From Aquibacillus sediminis (lineage in GTDB: Bacteria; Bacillota; Bacilli; Bacillales; Amphibacillaceae): a DNA stretch of 64,000 bases. The stretch lies in the NCBI RefSeq assembly GCF_005870085.1, contig NZ_SZNM01000020.1, forward strand, positions 1 through 64,000, given 5' to 3'. A program made the translations under genes and the position numbers. Below are positions 1-7,732 of this stretch, one piece after another (position 1 is the stretch's first letter; each line of letters starts with the position of its first letter). The notes beneath the pieces were generated by a model that made no database searches, was not told the origin of the DNA, and worked only from the letters and a program-made list of their open reading frames with translations.

Positions 1-121
1 GATGAGACTTCCCATCATTTTAAATGAGTAAGATCCCTCAGAGACGATGAGGTTGATAGGTCCGAGGTGGAAGCGTGGTGACACGTGCAGCTGACGGATA
101 CTAATAGATCGAGGACTTAAC
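1..121 (+). rRNA. 23S ribosomal RNA, 3' end (partial)
   Basis: The sequence ending in GATCGAGGACTTAACT is the conserved 3' terminus of Bacillales 23S rRNA. The rest of the gene lies before the window. It begins the distal part of an rRNA operon that continues into a 5S gene and a tRNA cluster. Confidence 0.95.
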
Positions 122-149
122 TATATTAAGGAAGCGGAGACGACCGGTT

Positions 150-232
150 AGGTCCGACTGGATAAGCAAGACACCGTAATGTGTCATGAACTTGGACACA
201 TGGAGGTGAATTGCTTATAGCAGCGAGGACCT
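150..232 (+). other. Structured 23S-5S internal spacer (three nested stems)
   Basis: The 253-nt spacer between 23S and 5S can fold into a long nested stem-loop. AGGTCC (150-155) pairs with GGACCT (227-232), ATAAGCAA (162-169) with TTGCTTAT (211-218), and ATGTGTC (179-185) with GACACAT (195-201). The pairing is seen directly. A role in processing of the precursor rRNA is inferred from the position only. Confidence 0.5.
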
Positions 233-374
233 GGGAGTCGGAGCTAGACTGTTAAAGACTAAACATTGTTGGTTGTCTTGAGTATTTCTTATCTAGTTTT
301 GAAGGTACAAAAAAACACTTGCATTTTATATAAAAAATGCATATAATATGTTTTGTCCTTAATAAAAAATATGG

Positions 375-490
375 TTTAGTGGCAATAGCGAAGAGGTCAC
401 ACCTGTTCCCATGCCGAACACAGCAGTTAAGCTCTTCAGCGCCAATGGTAGTTGGGGCTTTGCCCCTGCGAGAGTAGGACGCCGCTAAGC
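375..490 (+). rRNA. rrf: 5S ribosomal RNA
   Basis: The 116-nt segment starts TTTAGTGGCAATAGCG and ends GACGCCGCTAAGC. It contains the conserved GAAGAGGTCACACC and GAGAGTAGGACG blocks of Bacillales 5S rRNA. Ends are set by pairing of the terminal helix (TTAGTGGC with GCCGCTAA). Confidence 0.95.
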
Positions 491-551
491 CATTTCTAAT
501 GATATTAGAGTAATGGATTAGCATCATGGATAGTTATTTAAATATAATTAT

Positions 552-626
552 TCCACAGTAGCTCAGTGGTAGAGCAATCGGCTGTTAACCGATCGGTCGT
601 AGGTTCGAATCCTACCTGTGGAGCCA
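552..626 (+). tRNA. tRNA-Asn (anticodon GTT)
   Basis: Cloverleaf with acceptor TCCACAG pairing with CTGTGGA, anticodon loop CTGTTAA giving GTT, and a TTCGAAT T-loop. CCA is encoded at the 3' end. First tRNA after the 5S gene. Confidence 0.95.
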
Positions 627-629
627 TTT

Positions 630-701
<72 letters not shown>

Positions 702-716
702 CTGTTTATTAGACAT

Positions 717-791
717 GGCCCGTTGGTCAAGTGGTTAAGACACCGCCCTTTCACGGCGGTAACACGGGTTCGAATCCCGTACGGGTCACCA
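717..791 (+). tRNA. tRNA-Glu (anticodon TTC)
   Basis: Acceptor GGCCCGT pairs with ACGGGTC. The anticodon stem CCGCC/GGCGG encloses loop CTTTCAC, giving TTC. CCA is encoded. Confidence 0.95.
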
Positions 792-829
792 AAGTTTTTT
801 CACATAAGTGAAAAAAACTCACATTATTT

Positions 830-905
830 GGAGGATTAGCTCAGCTGGGAGAGCACTTGCCTTACAAGCAAGGGGTCGCAGGTTCGAGCCCTGCATCCTC
901 CACCA
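830..905 (+). tRNA. tRNA-Val (anticodon TAC)
   Basis: Acceptor GGAGGAT pairs with ATCCTCC. The anticodon loop CTTACAA in stem CTTGC/GCAAG gives TAC. CCA is encoded. Confidence 0.95.
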
Positions 906-909
906 TAAA

Positions 910-985
<76 letters not shown>

Positions 986-1003
986 TCTTTTAAAATTAAT
1001 AGT

Positions 1004-1089
1004 GGAGGGATAGCGAAGTTGGCCAAACGCGGCGGACTGTAAATCCGCTCCCATCGGGTTCGTAGGTTCGAGTCCTACTCCCTCCACCA
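1004..1089 (+). tRNA. tRNA-Tyr (anticodon GTA)
   Basis: An 86-nt type II tRNA with a long variable arm. Acceptor GGAGGGA pairs with TCCCTCC, and the anticodon loop CTGTAAA gives GTA. CCA is encoded. Confidence 0.95.
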
Positions 1090-1099
1090 ATTTAATTAT

Positions 1100-1174
1100 T
1101 GGGCTATAGCCAAGCGGTAAGGCAACGGTTTTTGGTACCGTCATGCGCTGGTTCGAATCCAGCTAGCCCAGCCA
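1100..1174 (+). tRNA. tRNA-Gln (anticodon TTG)
   Basis: Acceptor TGGGCTA pairs with TAGCCCA. The anticodon stem ACGGT/ACCGT encloses TTTTGGT, giving TTG. CCA is encoded. Confidence 0.95.
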
Positions 1175-1213
1175 TTTTTATACTATCTTTTACAACCATG
1201 ATAGTATAATGAT

Positions 1214-1260
1214 GACTAGGAACCTCTTCTAATAAAACAGAGGATAGCCTAGTTTTATTT
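1214..1260 (+). terminator. Rho-independent terminator inside the tRNA cluster
   Basis: ACTAGG and CCTCT pair with AGAGG and CCTAGT, with short internal loops, followed by TTTTATTT. It would end the transcript after tRNA-Gln, so the Lys-Gly-Ala tRNAs probably need their own promoter. Confidence 0.6.
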
Positions 1261-1291
1261 GTGCCTTCAAAAGAACGGGATTTAATCATAT

Positions 1292-1318
1292 CACGAGCCA
1301 TTAGCTCAGTTGGTAGAG
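1292..1318 (+). pseudogene. Truncated tRNA-Lys copy (5' part only)
   Basis: 27 bases are identical to 1475-1501, the three bases before and first 24 bases of the intact tRNA-Lys. They cover the 5' acceptor strand and the D arm. After position 1318 the similarity stops, so there is no anticodon arm, T arm or 3' acceptor strand. The piece lies 183 bp upstream of the intact gene in the same orientation. Confidence 0.85.
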
Positions 1319-1330
1319 AAACCGTAAACC

Positions 1331-1423
1331 TCATGGAATAGCATCAGTGTAGGTTTTGCGAGGAGCGTAATCTTCACCGAAATCACATTCAACGTGACAA
1401 GCATAAACAGAATAAGCTTCATA
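1331..1423 (-). pseudogene. Possible C-terminal remnant of a decayed gene between the tRNA-Lys copies
   Basis: A minus-strand frame of 30 codons starts right after an in-frame stop and ends at TGA. Its translation begins YEAYSVYACHVECDFGEDY and ends KTYTDAIP. It has no start codon or ribosome binding site. The mixed, protein-like composition suggests the tail of a lost gene, but I recognise no family and such a short frame could be chance. Confidence 0.25.
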
Positions 1424-1477
1424 CTATTAAATTTTTAGTACTTCACAGGATGAAGGCATAATATTAAATAATAACAC

Positions 1478-1550
1478 GAGCCATTAGCTCAGTTGGTAGA
1501 GCATCTGACTTTTAATCAGAGGGTCGGAGGTTCGAATCCTCCATGGCTCA
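1478..1550 (+). tRNA. tRNA-Lys (anticodon TTT), CCA not encoded
   Basis: Acceptor GAGCCAT pairs with ATGGCTC. The anticodon loop CTTTTAA gives TTT. The discriminator A is followed by TCA, so CCA is not encoded. Confidence 0.94.
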
Positions 1551-1596
1551 TCAAAGATACTCAAAGCGCATCAGTTAAAAGTATAGTAAAATAGTT

Positions 1597-1671
1597 GCGG
1601 AAGTAGTTCAGTGGTAGAACACCACCTTGCCAAGGTGGGGGTCGCGGGTTCGAATCCCGTCTTCCGCTCCA
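1597..1671 (+). tRNA. tRNA-Gly (anticodon GCC)
   Basis: Acceptor GCGGAAG pairs with CTTCCGC. The anticodon stem CCACC/GGTGG encloses TTGCCAA, giving GCC. CCA is encoded. Confidence 0.95.
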
Positions 1672-1679
1672 ATTTTATT

Positions 1680-1752
1680 GGGGCCTTAGCTCAGCTGGGA
1701 GAGCGCCTGCTTTGCACGCAGGAGGTCAGCGGTTCGATCCCGCTAGGCTCCA
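1680..1752 (+). tRNA. tRNA-Ala (anticodon TGC), CCA not encoded
   Basis: Acceptor GGGGCCT pairs with AGGCTCC with one G-T pair. The anticodon stem CCTGC/GCAGG encloses TTTGCAC, giving TGC. The discriminator A is followed by TCA. Last tRNA of the cluster. Confidence 0.94.
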
Positions 1753-1769
1753 TCATTAGTAAGAGAATA

Positions 1770-1813
1770 AAAAAAGGGATTAAATCTAATATTAGATTTA
1801 ATCTCTTTTTTTG
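1770..1813 (+). terminator. Terminator of the rRNA-tRNA transcript
   Basis: GATTAAATCTAAT is followed at once by its exact inverse ATTAGATTTAATC, then a run of T. It lies directly after tRNA-Ala. Confidence 0.85.
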
Positions 1814-1920
1814 TAAAAAGATATTATATGTTTATCAAATTTAGTAATTAGCCAGGAATAGCAGAAAAACACTAGGGAGAAGAAGTGACCATTCTTCAAC
1901 TATCTTTTATCCCGGTGCAA

Positions 1921-2066
1921 CTGTCCGTAAGACTCCCACTTCGAAACATGAAGGAAAACTGAAGATATTTAAGTGGGAGTAAACGGACGCTAACACCCCG
2001 ATTCGTTCAACTAACAATCAGTGGGGGAAGGGCAAAAACCCCACTGATTGAAGTTTCACTTTATAT
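1921..2066 (+). mobile_element. IS200/IS605-like 3'-end relic (copy A), no transposase
   Basis: Two perfect structures stand side by side. First, GTCCGT (1923-1928) and ACTCCCACTT (1932-1941) pair with AAGTGGGAGT (1971-1980) and ACGGAC (1983-1988). Second, CAATCAGTGGGG (2015-2026) pairs with CCCCACTGATTG (2039-2050), followed by AAGTTTCACTTTAT. A diverged copy lies at 44401-44540. The layout resembles the right end and guide-RNA scaffold of tnpB-type elements of Bacillaceae, from memory of the family. No tnpA or tnpB gene is present, so I call it a relic or passenger element. Confidence 0.45.
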
Positions 2067-2222
2067 TTAGCTTGATATCTTTTTATATTCATTTAGCAAA
2101 GAGTCTAGGCGAACACTAGCATCTATGACTGCATCTGATGTAAAATCCTTCGTATTAGTTAATTGAATCATTTCATTACGACAGATTTCAATCTTCTTTA
2201 AAAGATACAGTTTTTTTTCCAT
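2067..2222 (-). CDS. Spo0E-like aspartyl-phosphate phosphatase
   Basis: This 51-residue protein belongs by pattern to the Spo0E family. Members dephosphorylate the response regulator Spo0A and so delay sporulation. The family is a helical hairpin with an SxxLD motif in the second helix; here ASVRLDSLLNEYKK occupies residues 35-48, and the first helix contains KKIEICRNEM. The start follows AGGAGG with a 5-base gap. The stop codon overlaps the end of the IS200/IS605-like relic. It is a monocistronic gene, divergent from sigW. The exact target cannot be told from sequence because several Spo0E paralogues usually coexist. Confidence 0.8.
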   Translation of the reverse strand: MEKKLYLLKKIEICRNEMIQLTNTKDFTSDAVIDASVRLDSLLNEYKKISS

Positions 2223-2326
2223 GTAAACCTCCTAAACTGGTATAATGTCTTTGTATTAAATTTTACCCGTAAATGCAAAGGCTTAAACGCATTATAGATG
2301 AATATATTGCTATTTGTATACTTAGA

Positions 2327-2355
2327 TGAAACCTCATGAAGAAGTCACTCGTATA
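2327..2355 (+). promoter_or_regulatory. SigW-type promoter of sigW-rsiW
   Basis: TGAAAC (2327-2332) and CGTATA (2350-2355) are 17 bases apart. This matches the known ECF SigW consensus TGAAAC-N16/17-CGTA. It lies 35 bases before the sigW start, consistent with the autoregulation known for Bacillus sigW. Confidence 0.85.
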
Positions 2356-2389
2356 AAGAAGTGACCGCAAAATAAGCGGAGGTATTTAG

Positions 2390-2953
2390 ATGGAAACAAT
2401 GATGAGAGAGAAAATAAAACAGGTCAAAAAGGGAGATCAATCTGCTTTTGAGGATGTGGTAGCATTTTATCAAAACAAGGTTTTTCAAATATGTTATCGA
2501 ATCATTGGAAATACTCATGAAGCAGAAGACCTTGCCCAAGAAGCTTTTATAAGAGCATATGTAAATATACACTCTTATGATGAACGTAGAAAATTTTCCA
2601 CTTGGATTTATCGAATTGCTACGAATTTAACGATTGATCGGATCAGAAAAAAAAAGCCAGATTACTTTTTAGATGCGGAAATAAAGGGTACAGATGGATT
2701 AGATATGTATTCTCAACTACCGTCTACTCAACCAATGCCAGATCAAGAAGTGGAAAGTTTAGAGATTCAAAATTATATTCAAAGTGAAATATTGAAGCTT
2801 CCGGTAAAGTACAGAAGTGTTATTAGTCTAAGGTTTGTTGATGAACTGTCATTGAAAGAAATTAGTGAGATATTAGATATTCCTGTTGGAACAGTGAAAA
2901 CCCGAATTCATAGAGGAAGAGAAGCACTTCGTAAAAGGCTTCGCCATGTGTAA
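2390..2953 (+). CDS. sigW: ECF RNA polymerase sigma factor SigW
   Basis: A 187-residue ECF sigma factor. Region 2 carries EAEDLAQEAFIRAY and FSTWIYRIATNLTIDRIRKKKPDY, and region 4 carries LSLKEISEILDIPVGTVKTRIHRG in two pieces of the helix-turn-helix. The tract from region 2.4 on is almost as in Bacillus subtilis SigW as I recall it. SigW directs the response to cell-envelope stress and antimicrobial peptides. Start ATG follows GGAGG by 7 bases. The gene is followed after 15 bases by its anti-sigma factor, and its own promoter matches the SigW consensus. Confidence 0.95.
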   Translation: METMMREKIKQVKKGDQSAFEDVVAFYQNKVFQICYRIIGNTHEAEDLAQEAFIRAYVNIHSYDERRKFSTWIYRIATNLTIDRIRKKKPDYFLDAEIKGTDGLDMYSQLPSTQPMPDQEVESLEIQNYIQSEILKLPVKYRSVISLRFVDELSLKEISEILDIPVGTVKTRIHRGREALRKRLRHV

Positions 2954-2968
2954 AGGAGTGTGAATTCC

Positions 2969-3580
2969 ATGGCCTGTAACAATCATATTATAAACCTGAT
3001 GCACAAATATTTAGATGGTGAATTAGATAGCACGGAAGAACAAAACTTAAAAGAACACTTATTGGTATGTGAGGAGTGTCAACAACATTTTCACGAATTA
3101 AAGCGCACGGTAGCATTGTTAGATAGTAATAACCATCTTCAAGTTTCCAGTGACTTTACGAGTAATGTAATGAGTAATTTACCAAAGGAAACTAAAAAAA
3201 ATAGTTATTTGCGCTGGTTTAAGGCTCATCCTATTATAACTGCTGCGGCTATTTTCTTTATTTTTATGTTCGGTGGTGTTATGTCTGCCTGGCAACAAGA
3301 TCATCAAGTAACAGTTTCAAAAGATAAAAATGTAGTGATTGAAGAAGGTACAGTCATTGTCCCTGAGGGAGTAACAGTTGAAGGGGATTTAGTTGTGAAA
3401 AATGGGGATTTGAAAATAGATGGTGAGGTGGAAGGAGATGTTACCATCATTAATGGGGAACACCTCTTAGCTTCTGCCGGCCAGATTAGTGGAGAAATTG
3501 AACAAGTAAATCAAGTGTTTGATTGGATTTGGTACAATATAAAGGATATAGCTAAAAATATCTTTTCGATGAAGGAATAG
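2969..3580 (+). CDS. rsiW: Anti-sigma-W factor RsiW
   Basis: A 203-residue single-pass membrane anti-sigma factor that holds SigW inactive until it is cut by regulated proteolysis. The N-terminal zinc-binding anti-sigma domain shows HLLVCEECQQHF (H-x3-C-x2-C). A membrane segment follows PIITAAAIFFIFMFGGVM, and the outer domain contains repeated G-D-x-x-V hydrophobic turns. I chose ATG 2969 because AAGGAG at 2953-2958 is 10 bases before it, while the upstream GTG at 2960 would be one base from the site. Co-transcribed with sigW. Confidence 0.93.
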   Translation: MACNNHIINLMHKYLDGELDSTEEQNLKEHLLVCEECQQHFHELKRTVALLDSNNHLQVSSDFTSNVMSNLPKETKKNSYLRWFKAHPIITAAAIFFIFMFGGVMSAWQQDHQVTVSKDKNVVIEEGTVIVPEGVTVEGDLVVKNGDLKIDGEVEGDVTIINGEHLLASAGQISGEIEQVNQVFDWIWYNIKDIAKNIFSMKE

Positions 3581-3658
3581 AATAAGAAGGTTATTTGCTT
3601 AGAAAGCATGCATAGAGAGTTTATACTCATGGGCGTTATTGTATACGTTATGATAATA

Positions 3659-3685
3659 TTGAATAAGCTATGAATATGCTATAAT
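3659..3685 (+). promoter_or_regulatory. Promoter of the cdaA-cdaR-glmM operon
   Basis: An extended -10 TGCTATAAT ends at 3685, with TTGAAT at 3659-3664 as a possible -35 at a short spacing of 15. It is the only good SigA-like signal between rsiW and cdaA. Confidence 0.5.
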
Positions 3686-3744
3686 AAAAAGGTTATTACT
3701 TTAAGATAGGAAGAGGAATTAAATGAATATAAGGTTGTGTAACC

Positions 3745-4569
3745 ATGTTTGATGGGGGTTTAACTGCATTTGATGTAATACGTATTGGAGTAGATATTAC
3801 TCTTATATGGTATGTTCTGTATAAGCTTATCATGTTAATACGTGGCACAAAAGCTATTCAATTGTTAAAAGGGATATTTGTTGTGCTTGGTATTTATTTG
3901 GTAAGTTATTTATTTGGATTAAACACTATTCAAGTAATGATCGAACAAGTAATTGTTTGGGGGCCACTGGCTATCATTATTTTATTCCAGCCAGAATTAA
4001 GACGGGCATTAGAACAATTAGGGCGAGGTAGTTTCTTTTCACGTAATAAACGGTCGGAAGAAGAGGTATTGCACCGTACGGTAGAATCCATTATAAAATC
4101 ATGTAAATATATGGCCAAACGAAGAATTGGGGCATTAATGACAATCGAAAGAGAAACGGCCATGGGTGATTACATTGAAACGGGCATACCAATAAATGGT
4201 CAACTAACCAATCAATTGTTGACAAATATTTTTATACCAAATACTCCTCTACATGATGGAGCAGTCATTATTAAAGCAGATGAAATTGTTGCGGCTGCAT
4301 GTTATTTACCATTGTCTGAGAGTCCCTTTATTTCAAAGGAGTTAGGGACAAGACATAGAGCTGCTATGGGAATTAGTGAGGTTACGGATGCGATAACCAT
4401 CATTGTATCAGAAGAAACAGGACAAATCTCTTGTACTAAGAATGGTGAGTTACATAGAGATTTAGATGAAGAAAAATTACAAGAAATACTAACTAGTGAA
4501 TTGGAACCTACGTTTCTAAAATCCCCTATGTTAAAAAGCTGGAGTTGGAGGGGGAAAAAGGATGAATGA
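3745..4569 (+). CDS. cdaA: Diadenylate cyclase CdaA
   Basis: A 274-residue membrane enzyme that condenses two ATP to cyclic di-AMP, the essential second messenger controlling potassium and cell-wall homeostasis. Three N-terminal membrane helices (about residues 10-80) are followed by a DAC domain. The two catalytic motifs are visible: DGA in NTPLHDGAVI and RHR in ELGTRHRAA. FQPELRRALEQLGRG is the conserved linker. It overlaps cdaR by 8 bases, and cdaR and glmM follow in the usual Firmicutes order. Confidence 0.96.
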   Translation: MFDGGLTAFDVIRIGVDITLIWYVLYKLIMLIRGTKAIQLLKGIFVVLGIYLVSYLFGLNTIQVMIEQVIVWGPLAIIILFQPELRRALEQLGRGSFFSRNKRSEEEVLHRTVESIIKSCKYMAKRRIGALMTIERETAMGDYIETGIPINGQLTNQLLTNIFIPNTPLHDGAVIIKADEIVAAACYLPLSESPFISKELGTRHRAAMGISEVTDAITIIVSEETGQISCTKNGELHRDLDEEKLQEILTSELEPTFLKSPMLKSWSWRGKKDE

Positions 4570-5812
4570 TTGGTTAAATAAGCCATGGGCAATTCGCTTG
4601 GTGTCTTTATTGTTGGCTATATTAATTTTTATTGTCTTTAGTTTTGATACACAGAAAAATAGAGCAGATGATGTTGGTTTTGATGCGATTGATTCGTTCT
4701 TTAATAGTTCACAAGAGACACGTGTAGTTGAGGATATACCAGTAGATATAAACATTAATGAAGAACAATATGTTGTCAGTGGTGTCCCGCAGACAGTAGA
4801 TGTCATGTTAGAAGGTTCAGTAAATATCGTAGCCTCAACAGCTACGCAAAGAAATTTTGATGTATATGTGGATTTAGAGGATCTCAAACCAGGAGAGCAT
4901 ACAGTACAATTACAACATTCAGGTATATCTGATCAAATTTATGCTGACATTGAACCTAGTGAAATAGATATTATTATTGAGGAAAAAGCTACGAAAGAAT
5001 TTGATGTCAAAGTTGATTATATTAATGAAGATTTGCTTGGGCCTGAATTTGAAATAGAGGAAGCCGTTGTGGATCCATCAACGGTGATGATCACTAGTGC
5101 TGAAAGTGTAGTAGATCAGATTGCCGTAGTCAAAGCTTTTATCGATCTTGAAGGGGTGAATGGACCTACCGATCTAGAGGATGTTCCAGTTAAAGTGTAT
5201 GATAATCAAGGTAATGAACTCAATGTACGTGTCCAACCATCAACAGTCGATGTATCTGTTCATATGGTAAGCCCTAATAAAAAGGTACCGGTAAATGTGG
5301 AAACCCAAAATGAGTTACAAGGCGATATGGAAATTAGCTCTATTGTGACAGAGCCGGGTGAAATAACTGTATTTGCAGATGAAGAGGTTTTAAATGAGTT
5401 AAACCATATATCAACAGAAGCGATTGATTTAGCATCCATTTCTGAAGACGGAACAATGGAAGTGAATCTGTCACCCCCTTCGGATGTTAGAAAGATTTCA
5501 CCCGAACAGGTCACTGTAGAGTTACAGTTACAAACGATCGAAGAAAGAAATTTATCAAACATACCTATAGAAGTAAACAATTTAAGTAATAATTATTCCT
5601 TATCTTTCATAGAACCTACACAGGATGAAATGGAGGTAACAGTAACAGGGGCTAGTAACCAAATAGAAAATCTGTCAGAAACCGATATACGATTGTCTAT
5701 AGATGTCCAGGATCAACAACCTGGAGAATATACATTTCCAATTGAAGTAACCGGACCTGATAATATTACGGTTGACCCACAATTTAACCAAATAACTGTT
5801 AGGATAGACTAA
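4562..5812 (+). CDS. cdaR: CdaA regulatory protein CdaR (YbbR-domain)
   Basis: A 416-residue extracytoplasmic regulator of CdaA with one N-terminal membrane anchor (AIRLVSLLLAILIFIVFSF). A row of YbbR repeats follows, visible as recurring segments such as VPVDINI, FDVKVDYI, VPVNVETQ and IPIEVNNL. The family binds CdaA and sets c-di-AMP synthesis. The start overlaps the cdaA stop, indicating translational coupling. The sequence is acidic, as expected of a surface-exposed domain in a halotolerant organism (inference). Confidence 0.93.
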   Translation: MNDWLNKPWAIRLVSLLLAILIFIVFSFDTQKNRADDVGFDAIDSFFNSSQETRVVEDIPVDININEEQYVVSGVPQTVDVMLEGSVNIVASTATQRNFDVYVDLEDLKPGEHTVQLQHSGISDQIYADIEPSEIDIIIEEKATKEFDVKVDYINEDLLGPEFEIEEAVVDPSTVMITSAESVVDQIAVVKAFIDLEGVNGPTDLEDVPVKVYDNQGNELNVRVQPSTVDVSVHMVSPNKKVPVNVETQNELQGDMEISSIVTEPGEITVFADEEVLNELNHISTEAIDLASISEDGTMEVNLSPPSDVRKISPEQVTVELQLQTIEERNLSNIPIEVNNLSNNYSLSFIEPTQDEMEVTVTGASNQIENLSETDIRLSIDVQDQQPGEYTFPIEVTGPDNITVDPQFNQITVRID

Positions 5813-5890
5813 ACTCTCGAAGGAGAACGAATTGTGAAAAGATAAGATTTTAAAACCAACCGAAGTAAGGGATTAAAGGAGAGGTACAAG

Positions 5891-7240
5891 ATGGGAAAAT
5901 ATTTCGGCACTGATGGTGTCAGAGGAATTGCGAATAAAGAGTTAACACCTGAATTAGCCTTTAAGTTAGGAAGGTTTGGTGGCTATGTCCTTACAAAGGA
6001 AATGTCAAAGCCAAAAATTTTAGTAGGCCGAGATACACGTATTTCCGGCCATATGTTAGAGGGCGCACTTGCAGCAGGATTACTATCGATTGGTGCAGAA
6101 GTCATGCGACTTGGTGTAATTTCAACTCCTGGTGTTGCTTATTTGACTAAAGCATTAGGATCCGAAGCGGGCGTAATGATATCCGCATCCCATAACCCAG
6201 TGGGAGACAATGGGATTAAGTTTTTTGGACCAGATGGTTTTAAATTAACAGACGAACAGGAACTTGAAATTGAACAGTTAATTGATCAAGAGGAAGATAC
6301 GTTACCTCGTCCAATTGGAGCGGATTTAGGACAAATCAATGATTATTTTGAAGGCGGTCAAAAATATATTCAATACCTAAAACAATCGATTGATTCTGAT
6401 TTTGAAGGCTTACATATTGCATTAGATTGTGCACATGGAGCAACGTCTTCTTTGGCACCTCATTTATTTGCGGATTTAGAAGCAGATATTTCAACAATTG
6501 GAGCCTCTCCTGATGGATTAAATATTAATGATGGTGTTGGTTCTACACATCCAGAATCATTACAGGATTTTGTAGTAGAAAAGCAAGCAGATATTGGTTT
6601 AGCGTTTGATGGTGATGGTGATCGAATTATTGCTATCGATGAAAAAGGAAATCTAGTTGATGGCGATCATATTATGTATATTTGCGGAAAGTACTTAAAT
6701 GAAAAAGGTTTATTAAGACATTCAACCGTTGTGTCAACCGTGATGAGTAATATCGGTTTTTATAAAGCGCTAGAAGAACATGGAATGAAAAGTGATAAGA
6801 CAGCTGTTGGTGATCGATATGTGATGGAAGAAATGCGAAAAGGCGGCTACAATCTTGGTGGGGAGCAATCTGGACATATCATTTTTCTTGATTATGTTAC
6901 AACCGGTGATGGAATGCTTACGGCACTACAATTGGTAAATGTAATGAAAGAAACAGGGAAATCATTGTCAGAGTTAGCTGCGGAAATGGAAAAATTTCCA
7001 CAAGTACTGAAAAATGTAAAAGTGATTGATAAAAATGAAGCATTAGTAAATCCAAAAATTCAAGAAGTAATTGAAAAAGTGGAGCATGAGATGGGTGATG
7101 ATGGGCGTGTCCTTGTACGACCATCAGGCACAGAGCCATTAGTACGTGTAATGGTGGAAGCACCAACAGAGGAAGATTGTCACAACTATGTAGACCAAGT
7201 TGTTCAGGTAATTGAAGACTTATTAGGTATGAAAGAATAA
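5891..7240 (+). CDS. glmM: Phosphoglucosamine mutase GlmM
   Basis: A 449-residue enzyme that converts glucosamine-6-phosphate to glucosamine-1-phosphate on the path to UDP-GlcNAc. The active-site serine loop SASHNP has its phospho-serine at residue 100. The metal loop DGDGDR, the sugar loop GGEQSGH and the phosphate loop RPSGTEP are all present. The N-terminal [12 protein letters not shown] is typical. It is the third gene of the cdaA operon; GlmM is known to bind CdaA in other Firmicutes. Its product pathway links it to glmS just downstream. Confidence 0.97.
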   Translation: MGKYFGTDGVRGIANKELTPELAFKLGRFGGYVLTKEMSKPKILVGRDTRISGHMLEGALAAGLLSIGAEVMRLGVISTPGVAYLTKALGSEAGVMISASHNPVGDNGIKFFGPDGFKLTDEQELEIEQLIDQEEDTLPRPIGADLGQINDYFEGGQKYIQYLKQSIDSDFEGLHIALDCAHGATSSLAPHLFADLEADISTIGASPDGLNINDGVGSTHPESLQDFVVEKQADIGLAFDGDGDRIIAIDEKGNLVDGDHIMYICGKYLNEKGLLRHSTVVSTVMSNIGFYKALEEHGMKSDKTAVGDRYVMEEMRKGGYNLGGEQSGHIIFLDYVTTGDGMLTALQLVNVMKETGKSLSELAAEMEKFPQVLKNVKVIDKNEALVNPKIQEVIEKVEHEMGDDGRVLVRPSGTEPLVRVMVEAPTEEDCHNYVDQVVQVIEDLLGMKE

Positions 7241-7245
7241 AGGAT

Positions 7246-7290
7246 ATTGCGCGGATCAGCACATGTTTAGCTGACCGCGCATATTTTATT
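7246..7290 (+). terminator. Terminator after glmM
   Basis: TGCGCGG-A-TCAGC (7248-7260) pairs with GCTGACCGCGCA (7270-7281), followed by TATTTTATT. The stem is GC-rich in an AT-rich setting. Confidence 0.75.
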
Positions 7291-7466
7291 AGTGTGAAAG
7301 AAAGACTTAAGTTTTTCTTTTCTTATTTTTGATATAATTAAGGATTGCTAGTGAACAACTATATAGGGTAAAATAGAGAAAGTTGTGTCCCATGTATATT
7401 TTTAGTCAAGATTACACGGGACTTTATTCAAGGATAGAAAGGTGGATCGATGTAAAAACTTAAAAA

Positions 7467-7711
7467 AGCGCCAGGGCTATTTTTGATGAAGAAAGTGTGA
7501 ATTTGGGGGCTTTGATATAACCATGTCTACGAATCGTTCAGCGCCTAGCGAGACTTTCCAGGGCGTCCCCAAGCAACTTTTGCTTATAAAAAATAGTCGA
7601 CGAGGAGGAGGAGGATCGAGTCTTCGGCGGATACCTCCCGGTTGCACACATCTCAACCGCTAAGTTTTTATTTGAAAACAAAGAGGCGACTCTTTGCACA
7701 AGAATAAAAAC
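7467..7711 (+). ncRNA. glmS ribozyme with enlarged P1 loop
   Basis: Self-cleaving riboswitch activated by glucosamine-6-phosphate. The conserved core GACGAGG...TCTTCGGCGGAT..CCTCCCGG...ACCGCTAAG occupies 7599-7664. The 5' end is A7467/G7468 in AAGCGCCAG. P1 is ten pairs, 7475-7484 with 7589-7598 (GGCTATTTTT with AAAAATAGTC). The P1 loop is 104 nt, far longer than in Bacillus subtilis. The 3' domain has GTTTTTATT (7664-7672) with AATAAAAAC (7703-7711) and CAAAGAG (7679-7685) with CTCTTTG (7690-7696). It sits in the leader of glmS, as the family requires. Another GCGCC at 7541 could be misread as the cleavage site. Confidence 0.88.
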
Positions 7712-7732
7712 AAGGTGACAAACATTCACGAG

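Noticed and set aside
3930-4163. Minus-strand frames over cdaA, glmS, desK, amtB and others
   Set aside because: They are shadows of strongly supported genes on the other strand and show no ribosome sites or family motifs.
7540-7545. AGCGCC as the glmS ribozyme cleavage site
   Set aside because: No adequate P1 can form from it, whereas the site at 7467/7468 gives a ten-pair P1 directly joined to the conserved core.
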